Below, in pieces: positions 22,401 to 28,941 of a stretch of DNA of 43,198 nucleotides (position 1 is the first letter of the stretch; every line of letters starts with the position of its first letter). A program made the translations under genes and the position numbers. The notes under the pieces were generated by a model. That model was not told the DNA's origin, did not search any database, and saw nothing but the letters and a program-made list of their open reading frames with translations. Source of the DNA: Candidatus Krumholzibacteriota bacterium (GTDB taxonomy: Bacteria > Krumholzibacteriota > Krumholzibacteriia > JAJRXK01); the NCBI GenBank assembly GCA_024276305.1, contig JAJRXK010000064.1, forward strand, positions 1-43,198. Direction: 5' to 3'.

Positions 22401-25177
22401 CGGCCCGCGCTGTTCTGGCTCGTCAGGCGGAGGGTCAGCGAACCGGTGCTGCGGAAGAGGCGAGATGCCGCCAACGATCCATTGGACTGAGTGGCGACCA
22501 TGGGACGCGGGGCATTGTTGCGTTCGGCGCTGTTTCCGCGGTAGAGATAGGCCGTGCCCAAGGTGCCGAAGAAGGCGGACTGATAGGCATCGGGGGCCCC
22601 GACCACGAGTTCCGCGAAACCGTCTCCGTCGATGTCCCCGGCCGCTCCCACGAAACGCCCGAACTCCACCCCCGAGACCGGAGGCGTCAGGGTCAACGAG
22701 GGTTGGGTCTGCAGCCCCGAGAAGGGGATGCCGGAGAAGATCTCGACGACTTCCGCCAGTCCGGAGATCGCGATCTCGGCCGCGCCGTCCCCGTCGAGGT
22801 CTCCCAGGCCGGTCAGGCTTCGACCGTATTGTTCGTTGGGAAGAGTCTGCCCGTCTCGCCACCAAGAGGCGGTCGAGCTGACTCCGCTCGTGCTTCCGGG
22901 ATAGAGATACACTCGTCCGTAAGGAGTGCCGGTTCCTGAGGAGTATCCGGGGGCGGCGATGAGCAGGTCTTCGCGCCCGTCCTGATCCACATCTCCCGCA
23001 CTGGCCACCGTCAATCCGACCATTTCGAAGGATGCATTGCCTCGGAACGAGGCATCGGGTTGGGATCCGAAACCGTTGACGCTCCCGAGGAAGACCCCGA
23101 CGGCCCCTTCGAAGAAGTTCGAGATTCCCGCCTTGGGAGCTCCCACGGCCAGATCGCTGCGACCGTCGCCGTTGAAGTCGCCCAGGGCCAGGTCGTAGCC
23201 GGTCAGCGCCCAGCTGGCCTGAAGGTCACCTCGCAACTGCCAGGCGGGGGATGTCGAGAGGCCTCCTGCGCCTCCCAGATAGAGCTGCGCTCTCCCCGCG
23301 TCGGTTGCGCTGGGGCCATCCCAGTTGGGCGATCCCACGACGAGGTCCGCATAGCCGTCTCCGTCGACATCGCCCACTCCGGTGATCGAGAACCCGAAGT
23401 TCTCGCCGGCTTGGTCTCCGCTCAGGATCCAAGTCGGAGTGGTGGAGGGAAGGGGGGAGGCACCACGATAGATGCGGACCTCGCCGTGACCGGCGGCTCC
23501 CACTGCGGCCACCGCGATCTCGGGCAGACCGTCTCCATCGACGTCGCCCAGAATGGAGACCCTGGAGCCCACGCTGTCGGCGACCGTCGAGCCGTAGACC
23601 GCCCAGGACGGAGAGCTGGCGAGTCCCGTGGACGAGCCCAGAAAGAGGTTCGCCCGCCCCTTGCCCGAAAAGTTGCCGGGCGCGCCCACCAGCAGGTCGT
23701 CGTAACCGTCGCCGTTGATGTCGCCTCCATGGCGACTCAGGCCGGCGCCCTGCCGAGCGTTGTCGCTCGCGCCGCCGTTGATGACCCATTGGGAAGCGGC
23801 ATTGGGCAGATCACCGTGGCCGGAGAAGATTCCGAGAGTGCTCGGATCCACGGGCATCATCCAGTCCATGTAGCCGTCGCCGTCGACGTCGCCGGCTCCG
23901 GCCGGATGGAAGGAGGTCCAGTTGGTGGGGAGCAAGGCTTGGGTGCCTTCCACCCAGTAGGTGGGGGTGGCCAGAGGACCCGAATCGCCTCCGAGGTAGA
24001 TGTGGACGAAGTCGGGGATCGTGTCCTGGATCGGGTTGAGATAGTTGTAAGGGTGGTCCTTCGCGCTGGCGACGAGCAGGTCCGCGTAGCCGTCGCCGTT
24101 GACATCGCCGATCTCGGCCACCGAGTTGCCGATGTTGTCCCAGAGCTCGCCGATTTTCGCCCAGGTCTCGGTGGGTCCGGTGGGGCTTCCGGAATAGAGG
24201 GCGACTCGGCCGTGAGTCCAGACCTTGTTGTACTGGGTGTTCAGCACCGACCAATGAGGAGCTCCGATGAGCAGATCTGCGTAGCCGTCGCCATCGACAT
24301 CCCCGACGCCGGCAAGGGCCCATCCGAAGTCGGTCGAAGTCGCCTGCCCATCGGAGGGACCGTTCAGAAACCAAGAAGGAGTGGTGAGGGGACCGGTCGC
24401 TCGGCCGCGATAGATCAACACTCCGCCTTCGGGGTAGTTCACGGAATTCTGGGATTCATTCCGTGCAATGTCGTCGTAGCCGTCGCCGTCGATGTCTCCC
24501 GCCCCCACGAGCGGGGAGGTGAAGTGGTGATCGACCTGCCACAGTTGGTTTCCGATCCCCGAGCTGCTCCCGGCGAAGAGGAATCCCTGGTCGACGGTGC
24601 TCACCGGATCACTGACGCTGAGAATGTCGGCGTAACCGTCACCGTTGATGTCCCCCGCTCGGGAGACCTGAAAGCCGAGCCGACTTCCCGGGCCGGCCCC
24701 GAGGACCGTTTGGGCCGGGGTGGTTGCGATTCCGCCGGACGATCCTGGGTAGAAGTAGAGGGCCCCGCGATCATCCGTGGAGGCGTAGCCGGGGGCGTCG
24801 GCCGAGGGGGCGCCGATCACCAGATCATCGAATCCGTCGCCATTGATGTCTCCGCACACTCCGATATTCCGGCCTCCCGCATTCACCGACCCATCGCCGC
24901 TGACCACCGGGAGGATCTCGACGAAGGTCCCGGTCTGGAGCCCGGTTCGGCTTCCGTAGTAGATGTACTGGCTGGTGGTTCCCGGCACGATCACGTCGGT
25001 ATAGCCGTCTCCGTTGAGGTCACCGGCCCCCTGCGGGGTGTGCGATAAGAGCAAATAGCTGCCGCCATCGGAGAGGCTTTGGTCCGGCGATACCGCCCCG
25101 CTGGCCCAGAGCTTCGGGGGCGAGAGGGTGAGGATCGCGGTGCAGAGCACTAGGGAGAGGAATCTTCCCGACTTCAT
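19430..25177 (-). CDS. Giant secreted FG-GAP/VCBS-CARDB-beta-helix protein with FlgD/T9SS-like C-terminus
   Basis: A 1,915-residue secreted protein. The ATG at 25177 has GGAGG 6 nt upstream and starts a signal peptide (MKSGRFLSLVLCTAILTLS, ending near WASG). The frame stays open far upstream but without coherent protein. From the N-terminus: 14 FG-GAP/VCBS-type calcium-loop repeats of the type GDVDGDGYADLLIGAP (about residues 45-870), which could build two seven-bladed propellers. Next is a fibronectin-like section, then a CARDB-like domain (PDLLVTSTSPDTVIVNQPNTL onward). Two tandem right-handed beta-helix units of ~340 residues follow, each opening with a VRADGNGDV/VKADGSGDV strand and rich in short GG-S-V turns. 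The last ~90 residues are a FlgD/T9SS-like module (VPNPFNPRTILRFGL, then VYNAAGRVVRHLL). Likely a surface or extracellular adhesin or scaffold; no enzyme motif is seen. Confidence 0.9.
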   Translation of the reverse strand: MKSGRFLSLVLCTAILTLSPPKLWASGAVSPDQSLSDGGSYLLLSHTPQGAGDLNGDGYTDVIVPGTTSQYIYYGSRTGLQTGTFVEILPVVSGDGSVNAGGRNIGVCGDINGDGFDDLVIGAPSADAPGYASTDDRGALYFYPGSSGGIATTPAQTVLGAGPGSRLGFQVSRAGDINGDGYADILSVSDPVSTVDQGFLFAGSSSGIGNQLWQVDHHFTSPLVGAGDIDGDGYDDIARNESQNSVNYPEGGVLIYRGRATGPLTTPSWFLNGPSDGQATSTDFGWALAGVGDVDGDGYADLLIGAPHWSVLNTQYNKVWTHGRVALYSGSPTGPTETWAKIGELWDNIGNSVAEIGDVNGDGYADLLVASAKDHPYNYLNPIQDTIPDFVHIYLGGDSGPLATPTYWVEGTQALLPTNWTSFHPAGAGDVDGDGYMDWMMPVDPSTLGIFSGHGDLPNAASQWVINGGASDNARQGAGLSRHGGDINGDGYDDLLVGAPGNFSGKGRANLFLGSSTGLASSPSWAVYGSTVADSVGSRVSILGDVDGDGLPEIAVAAVGAAGHGEVRIYRGASPLPSTTPTWILSGDQAGENFGFSITGVGDVDGDGYADLVVGSPNWDGPSATDAGRAQLYLGGAGGLSTSPAWQLRGDLQASWALTGYDLALGDFNGDGRSDLAVGAPKAGISNFFEGAVGVFLGSVNGFGSQPDASFRGNASFEMVGLTVASAGDVDQDGREDLLIAAPGYSSGTGTPYGRVYLYPGSTSGVSSTASWWRDGQTLPNEQYGRSLTGLGDLDGDGAAEIAISGLAEVVEIFSGIPFSGLQTQPSLTLTPPVSGVEFGRFVGAAGDIDGDGFAELVVGAPDAYQSAFFGTLGTAYLYRGNSAERNNAPRPMVATQSNGSLAASRLFRSTGSLTLRLTSQNSAGRVDHRLQYRLTTTTSNLDLAAVTTVGSWTRSASANFAVSPSGLSPLTPYHWQTRVITRNPLQPWSPWRTSGGWTRSLTMLRPAGTVDRPDLLVTSTSPDTVIVNQPNTLDVVVRNQGLASCPTSRLRVSVDGSVVCDSVSVPYLSAGASTVVPCALPALSGGAHNLQIDLDITDAAIETDETNNTFTSTLYSDLLQYILVRADGNGDVTTIAAAFSAIAPGGLIELADGTFTGAGNYSLDPGGKVFTLRSQSGNASACILDAQASSSAQRRHLTLQNGEGNALRIENITFQGGYYGYGGSVLLKNGVAPVFVGCRFVSNQAGINSGAVNGLGSPSPQFLGCSFIGNTAVTNAGGACTMPGSPVFRDCVFDSNQSAYGGGALYLVDATATVDSCTFTANTSTYHAGAVQISGASTSISSSTFDANSGPAASQLYLLQGAAVTLTNTLVTNGLGGPATVCSSDTPVETLDINCSDLWNNAGGDYTGCAAGQDTDPLRNNISADPQYCAPGVGDLTLLDTSPCAAANNACATDIGRYPVNCFAPPAYLLVKADGSGDVVNIATAFSTIADGGIIELADGTFTGDGNRSLNPGGKMFTLRSQSGNAAACIVDAQGSASVNHRHLTIQNGEGNALRFENITFRGGYSGYGGSVLLGDAVAPIFDGCRFESNQGGVNSGAVHSSGSPSPQFLRCTFSNNTAVGNVGGACTLGGAPVFVGCQFLQNHAVYGGGLYFVNATATVDSCLFANNTANSYSGGIVITGATASATVSRSTFDGGGSPTSSHFYLMQGASLTLSQSLLTNGTGGPAVYCSTDPEVETVDITCSDIWNNAGGDYVGCIAGQDTDPLRDNLNADPYYCDVAQGNYTLDAASPALDIHNACGSTMGAFGTGCTIVAADPLPSAARFALVGAVPNPFNPRTILRFGLETPGRVDLTVYNAAGRVVRHLLRREELRAGSHDALWNGKDDLGQDVSSGVYFARLVSEGRSAMVKMALVR
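19756..20773 (-). repeat. Beta-helix unit 2 of a ~1 kb internal tandem duplication
   Basis: This is the C-terminal copy inside the giant gene, starting at a Tyr codon before LLVKADGSGDV. It matches unit 1 in order throughout (e.g. IELADGTFTG, FTLRSQSGNA, IQNGEGNALR, CSDIWNNAGGDYVGC, AGQDTDPLRDN). Boundaries are approximate. Confidence 0.8.
20774..21814 (-). repeat. Beta-helix unit 1 of a ~1 kb internal tandem duplication
   Basis: This is the N-terminal copy, directly abutting unit 2. It has the same segments (IELADGTFTG, FTLRSQSGNA, LQNGEGNALR, CSDLWNNAGGDYTGC, AGQDTDPLRNN). Similarity is obvious at both protein and DNA level, so the duplication is fairly recent or kept alike by gene conversion. 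Confidence 0.8.
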
Positions 25178-25282
25178 GGAGGGCCTCCGACGGCATGGAT
25201 CAAGGGTGAGTGGTCGACAAGAGGGACACCGCGGCGCGGAGGGAATCACAGCCCCCGGTCCAGCGGGCGCTACCGGGGGGAA

Positions 25283-26410
25283 ATGGGCCACGGGGGGGCT
25301 GGCGGCCGTCCGGGGCTGGACGCCAACGGCGATCCTGAATACCTTGGCCCGGGACCGAAGCCCGCCTCCCGACTCGATTTCTTCTGCGGAGTTCCCTTGT
25401 CTGCCACCGATGACCGCCGCGAATTGCGTGATCTTCTCTCCCAACGCAGCCCTCACGGGATCGTCCATGCCGCGCACGAGGTGCGCCGCCGGATTCACGG
25501 ATCGCGGACGACCTTCGTCGCGAATGCTCACCTCGATTGCAGCCCTGCAGGCCTGCCCTGGTGTCCGCTCACGGGAGAGATGGCCCCCGATGGAGGTTTC
25601 GCCAGGAGGGCCGCAGACCTCCCCGAGGTGGCCACCCAGACCCTGGTCCTCTTCGGAAGCTCGCCGACATCGGCCGACCTCGAGGCGGGATGGGCCGAGA
25701 CCACTTCGGCCGACCCCTCGACCGATCCTCCCACGACCCTTCAATTGGGATGCGCCACCGACTGGGCCCGGATCTATTCCGGCGACGACCGGGGTCGCCG
25801 ACTCGAGGAGTGGCGGCGGCGAGGACTCTCGGTGATCTCCGACGGCGTGCGCCCGGGACTTCACCCCGCCTTCGGCGAGGAATCCGCGAGCGAGTGGAGC
25901 GCATTCTGGCAGGCTGCGGCCGCAGCGGGGATTCGGGGACAGGCGACGGTGCTCTACGGTCCGGGCCACGACCTCGATGCGGTCTTCGCGCAGATCGATG
26001 CCATCGACCGACTTCAGTCTGCAGTGGGTGTCTTCGATGGGGTGAGCCCGGTGGTCTACCTCGACTCGGCCTTCGGTGGACCAGAGGATGCGCTCAGCAC
26101 TCAATCCACCCAGGACCTGCGGGTTCTGGCCGCTTGCCGTCTCGCGCTCCCCACCATCTCGCATCTGCGACTGCTCTACGATCGAGGCGATCTCAAGAGC
26201 GCCCACACCGCATTGCTCTGCGGAGTCGATGACCTCGAGGGTCATCTGTTCCTGGGAGCCCGGGATCGGAAGGCAGAAGTCGAGTCCGAGGATCTGAGTC
26301 TCGCCGAGATGTCCCGCTGGCTCGAGGAGGTCGGCTTCGAGGCCCGCCTTCGCAACGGCCTCTATCAATCCCGCCCTGTACCGATGCAGTCATCGGCCGA
26401 ATCGTCCTGA
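25283..26410 (+). CDS. Degenerate MqnE/MqnC-like protein lacking radical SAM motifs
   Basis: A ~375-residue homologue of the menaquinone radical SAM enzymes MqnE/MqnC that appears catalytically disabled. The N-terminal HAAHEVRRRIHGSRTTFVANAHL matches the strand before the Fe-S motif, but CxxxCxxC is absent: only Cys86 and Cys94 (CSPAGLPWC) remain. The SAM-binding PGGGAE motif is replaced by ISDGVRPGLHP. The C-terminal half aligns well with the neighbouring MqnC: GIRGQATVLYGPG versus GMRTTATMMFGHI, QDLRVLAACRLALPTI versus EYLRVLAICRLALNNI, and CGVDDLEG versus WGANDLGS. It ends 10 bp before mqnA in the same direction. The start is uncertain: ATG 25283 is used because similarity begins near residue 30; TTG 25397 has a better ribosome site but would cut similarity. 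It may be a partner or regulator of the pathway, or a decaying mqnE. Confidence 0.75.
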   Translation: MGHGGAGGRPGLDANGDPEYLGPGPKPASRLDFFCGVPLSATDDRRELRDLLSQRSPHGIVHAAHEVRRRIHGSRTTFVANAHLDCSPAGLPWCPLTGEMAPDGGFARRAADLPEVATQTLVLFGSSPTSADLEAGWAETTSADPSTDPPTTLQLGCATDWARIYSGDDRGRRLEEWRRRGLSVISDGVRPGLHPAFGEESASEWSAFWQAAAAAGIRGQATVLYGPGHDLDAVFAQIDAIDRLQSAVGVFDGVSPVVYLDSAFGGPEDALSTQSTQDLRVLAACRLALPTISHLRLLYDRGDLKSAHTALLCGVDDLEGHLFLGARDRKAEVESEDLSLAEMSRWLEEVGFEARLRNGLYQSRPVPMQSSAESS

Positions 26411-26420
26411 TGGGATGCAC

Positions 26421-27245
26421 ATGAGCGATTTTCAACGCAACCTCCGCATTGGCGCGGTGAGCTTCCTGAACACGGTGCCGTTGATCGAGGGGTTGGAGGA
26501 TCGGCCGGGCATCGATCTGCAGCGCGATCTTCCCTCGCGTCTGGCGGATCTGCTCTTCGAAGGTCGCATCGACGTGGGACTGATTCCGGTGGTCGAGTAT
26601 CTCCGGGGCGTGGGCACTGAACTCGTGGCCGGAGTGTGCATTGCATCACGGGGCCCGGTCCGCACGGTGAAGGTCTTCAGTCAGATCCCGCTTCCCGAGG
26701 CCACCAGCATCGCGGTGGATCGCGGATCCCGAAGCAGCGTGGCCCTGCTCCGAGTTCTCCTGGCGGAGCTCTACGATCGCCAGCCGGACCTGCACGTGGT
26801 GGAGCCGCGGCCGGAGCTCCTCTTCCACCAGCATCCGACCGCCTTGGTCATCGGCGACCGGGCCGAGCGGATCGCCTCGGAGGGACTGCATGTCTACGAC
26901 CTGGGTCAGATGTGGTACGAACTGACCGGCTTGCCCTTCGTCTTCGCGGCCTGGGCCCTGGGACCGCATCTGGCCCCGGCGGCGGAATTCGACGATCGAC
27001 GCCGGGCCCTGGTGCGGGAATTGGGGGCCGCGCGCGACCGCGGCTTGGCGCGTTTGGGAGAGCTCGCCCAGCGGGAGGCCGACTCTCGGGGAGCCGACGC
27101 CGCCGACATTCTGGATTACTGGACCCAGAGCATCCACTACCGCCTGGGGGAGGAGGAACTCCGCGGCCTGCGTCGATTCGCCGAGCTGGCGGCCCGTCAC
27201 GACCTCGTACCCCGGTGCCGAGAAGTGGCTCTGGCCCAGAGTTGA
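26421..27245 (+). CDS. mqnA: Chorismate dehydratase (futalosine menaquinone pathway)
   Basis: A 274-residue protein that dehydrates chorismate to 3-enolpyruvylbenzoate, the entry step of the futalosine route. It has the periplasmic-binding-protein-like fold of the family: RIGAVSFLNTVPLIEGL at the N-terminus, PSRLADLLFEGRIDVGLIPVVEY, then SIAVDRGSRSS and ALVIGDRA. The LPFVFAAWAL strand near residue 170 is also conserved. ATG 26421 is used; an in-frame ATG at 26415 is possible. It lies between the degenerate MqnE-like gene (10 bp) and mqnC (45 bp), in one operon. Confidence 0.95.
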   Translation: MSDFQRNLRIGAVSFLNTVPLIEGLEDRPGIDLQRDLPSRLADLLFEGRIDVGLIPVVEYLRGVGTELVAGVCIASRGPVRTVKVFSQIPLPEATSIAVDRGSRSSVALLRVLLAELYDRQPDLHVVEPRPELLFHQHPTALVIGDRAERIASEGLHVYDLGQMWYELTGLPFVFAAWALGPHLAPAAEFDDRRRALVRELGAARDRGLARLGELAQREADSRGADAADILDYWTQSIHYRLGEEELRGLRRFAELAARHDLVPRCREVALAQS

Positions 27246-27290
27246 GTCCCCGGATGGCCGCCGCCGCCGGAATCTTCTAGGATGATCGAC

Positions 27291-28418
27291 ATGACCCACC
27301 CGACCTACAGCCCGGACCCGGCCATCGACGAGATCCTTCTGCGAGCGGTGGACGGTGAAGCCCTCACCGGGGGCGAGATCCTCACCCTCATGGACGAGGG
27401 GGAGGTGCATGCGCTGGGCCGAGCGGCCCACGACCTGCGTCTGCGCCAATGCGATCCGCAGCGGGTGACCTTCGTGGTCGACCGCAACATCAACTACAGC
27501 AATGTCTGCTACGCCGACTGCACCTTCTGTGCATTCTACCGCCACAAGGATGCCGATGGTGCCTATGTCCTCAGTTATGAGCAGATCTACGAGAAGATCG
27601 AGGAGCTGCTGGAGATCGGCGGCACTCAAGTGCTGCTGCAGGGCGGCCACCATCCCAACTTGAAGCTCGATTGGTACCAGGGACTGCTCCGCGGCATCAA
27701 GGAACGCTATCCCGTACACATTCACGGCTTCAGCCCGAGCGAGGTGCTCAACTTCTCGAAGGTGTTCAAGATGAGCACGCGCGAAGTGATCGCAGAGCTG
27801 CAGGCTGCGGGTCTCGACAGCATTCCCGGAGGGGGGGCCGAGATCCTCGTGGACCGTGTCCGGACTTCGTTGGCGCGGTCGAAGGTCGATGCCGCCGGCT
27901 GGCTGGGCATCATGGAGGAGGCCCACAGCCTGGGGATGCGCACCACCGCGACCATGATGTTCGGGCACATCGAAACCATTCCGGAGCGGGTCGAACACCT
28001 CCTGCGGGTGCGCGAGAGCCAGGCGCGGACCGGAGGCTATACGGCCTTCATCCCCTGGACCTTCCAGCCCGGATTCACTCCCATGGCCGAATCCCACCCC
28101 GACCAACTCGCGCAGGTGCCGACCTCGACCCACAAGGGCTCGATCGAGTACCTCCGGGTGTTGGCGATCTGCCGGCTCGCCCTCAACAACATTGCGAACT
28201 TCCAGAGTTCGTGGGTCACCCAGGGCCAGAAGATCGGCCAGCTCTCCCTCTTCTGGGGGGCCAACGATCTGGGTTCGGTGATGATGGAGGAGAATGTCGT
28301 CTCTCAGGCGGGAGTGAGTTTCCGTCTCTCCTTGGCCCAGATGACCGCCCTGGTCCAAGACGCCGGCTTCGAAGCGGCCCAGCGGGACAATTTCTACAAC
28401 ATCTTGAGGGCCGCCTGA
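27291..28418 (+). CDS. mqnC: Cyclic dehypoxanthinyl futalosine synthase (radical SAM)
   Basis: A 375-residue radical SAM enzyme that cyclises dehypoxanthinyl futalosine in menaquinone synthesis. The Fe-S motif is CYADCTFCAF (Cys73/77/80 counted from 27291), preceded by FVVDRNINYSNV. It also has GGTQVLLQGGHHP, GFSPSE, DSIPGGGAEILVDRVR and MMFGHIET, a full set of catalytic motifs. The HHPNLKLDWY stretch and the Ile/Asn-rich C-terminus favour MqnC over MqnE. ATG 27291 has AGGA 8 nt upstream; ATG 27282 is in frame but its site is too close. It is the intact counterpart against which the degenerate neighbour two genes upstream can be read. mqnB and mqnD are not in the window. Confidence 0.95.
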   Translation: MTHPTYSPDPAIDEILLRAVDGEALTGGEILTLMDEGEVHALGRAAHDLRLRQCDPQRVTFVVDRNINYSNVCYADCTFCAFYRHKDADGAYVLSYEQIYEKIEELLEIGGTQVLLQGGHHPNLKLDWYQGLLRGIKERYPVHIHGFSPSEVLNFSKVFKMSTREVIAELQAAGLDSIPGGGAEILVDRVRTSLARSKVDAAGWLGIMEEAHSLGMRTTATMMFGHIETIPERVEHLLRVRESQARTGGYTAFIPWTFQPGFTPMAESHPDQLAQVPTSTHKGSIEYLRVLAICRLALNNIANFQSSWVTQGQKIGQLSLFWGANDLGSVMMEENVVSQAGVSFRLSLAQMTALVQDAGFEAAQRDNFYNILRAA

Positions 28419-28759
28419 GTCCGGCTCTTCTCGCACCCGGCACTTCTGGCACGGAACCTGTAAGTCTTTTCCTACGTTGGGAATCGCGCTTGGGAACCTC
28501 TTTCTGATCCAATCTCGACAAGGCTCCGCAAGTGCTTCTAACACAACAGGTTAGGAGGTCCCGGATGGGAGTCTCAGGGCTCGTTGAAGGGCCTCCCAGC
28601 CTGATGCCGTCTCCCAGAGGAGACAACGCTCCGTCCCGAAGAGCAACGTTCCCTCCCCGGGAAGGTTGATCTGCCTCGGCTCCGGCCCGCTTCGAGAGGC
28701 GGTCCCGAGCCCTCCCGCCTGCGCAGCGGGTGCAAACAGGGCGTCGAGATGAACGGATG

Positions 28760-28789
28760 GATGAAGAAGCTCAGGCATGCTTCTTCGTC
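28760..28789 (+). other. 11-bp stem hairpin in the kinase leader
   Basis: GATGAAGAAGC (28760-28770) pairs with GCTTCTTCGTC (28779-28789) across an 8-nt loop, with one G-U pair. It is placed 13 bp before the second hairpin. Confidence 0.45.
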
Positions 28790-28802
28790 GAGTTGAGAGA
28801 GG

Positions 28803-28832
28803 GCAATGGCGGGCTTCCGGGCCCGCCATTGC
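28803..28832 (+). terminator. 12-bp stem hairpin, terminator or attenuator
   Basis: GCAATGGCGGGC (28803-28814) and GCCCGCCATTGC (28821-28832) flank TTCCGG and are followed by TGTTTGG. It may end the mqn transcript or attenuate read-through into the kinase gene. Confidence 0.5.
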
Positions 28833-28941
28833 TGTTTGGGCCGCCTCCGCCAGACTGGTCCGCTTCGTGCAGCAGAGGAAAGCCGGCGCCCGCCGCGCTC
28901 GGTCGTGTGATGCTCGCCCAATCCCGAAGGCAGCTTTCGCC

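Larger units (their letters stand above)
28419..28941. other. 523-bp non-coding leader with two long hairpins
   Basis: No convincing gene lies between mqnC and the histidine kinase. The region ends in two long perfect hairpins (28760-28789 and 28803-28832) about 110-150 bp before the kinase ATG. Near 28447 TGGCAC-N5-CTGT resembles a sigma-54 promoter with a good -24 element but a poor -12. No known riboswitch class is recognised. Confidence 0.5.

Noticed and set aside
23060-25048. A 662-codon plus-strand frame full of VAVDVA-like repeats
   Set aside because: It is the reverse reading of the periodic FG-GAP/VCBS repeats of the minus-strand gene.
25178-26368. Extension of the giant minus-strand protein to 26368 (about 400 extra codons)
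   Set aside because: The extra part is antisense to the MqnE-like gene, lacks the repeat pattern, and precedes a clean signal peptide with GGAGG at 25177.
28447-28461. Sigma-54 promoter before the histidine kinase
   Set aside because: TGGCAC is a perfect -24 element, but the -12 element reads CTGT instead of TTGC, losing the near-invariant GC. It is too weak to list as a feature on its own.
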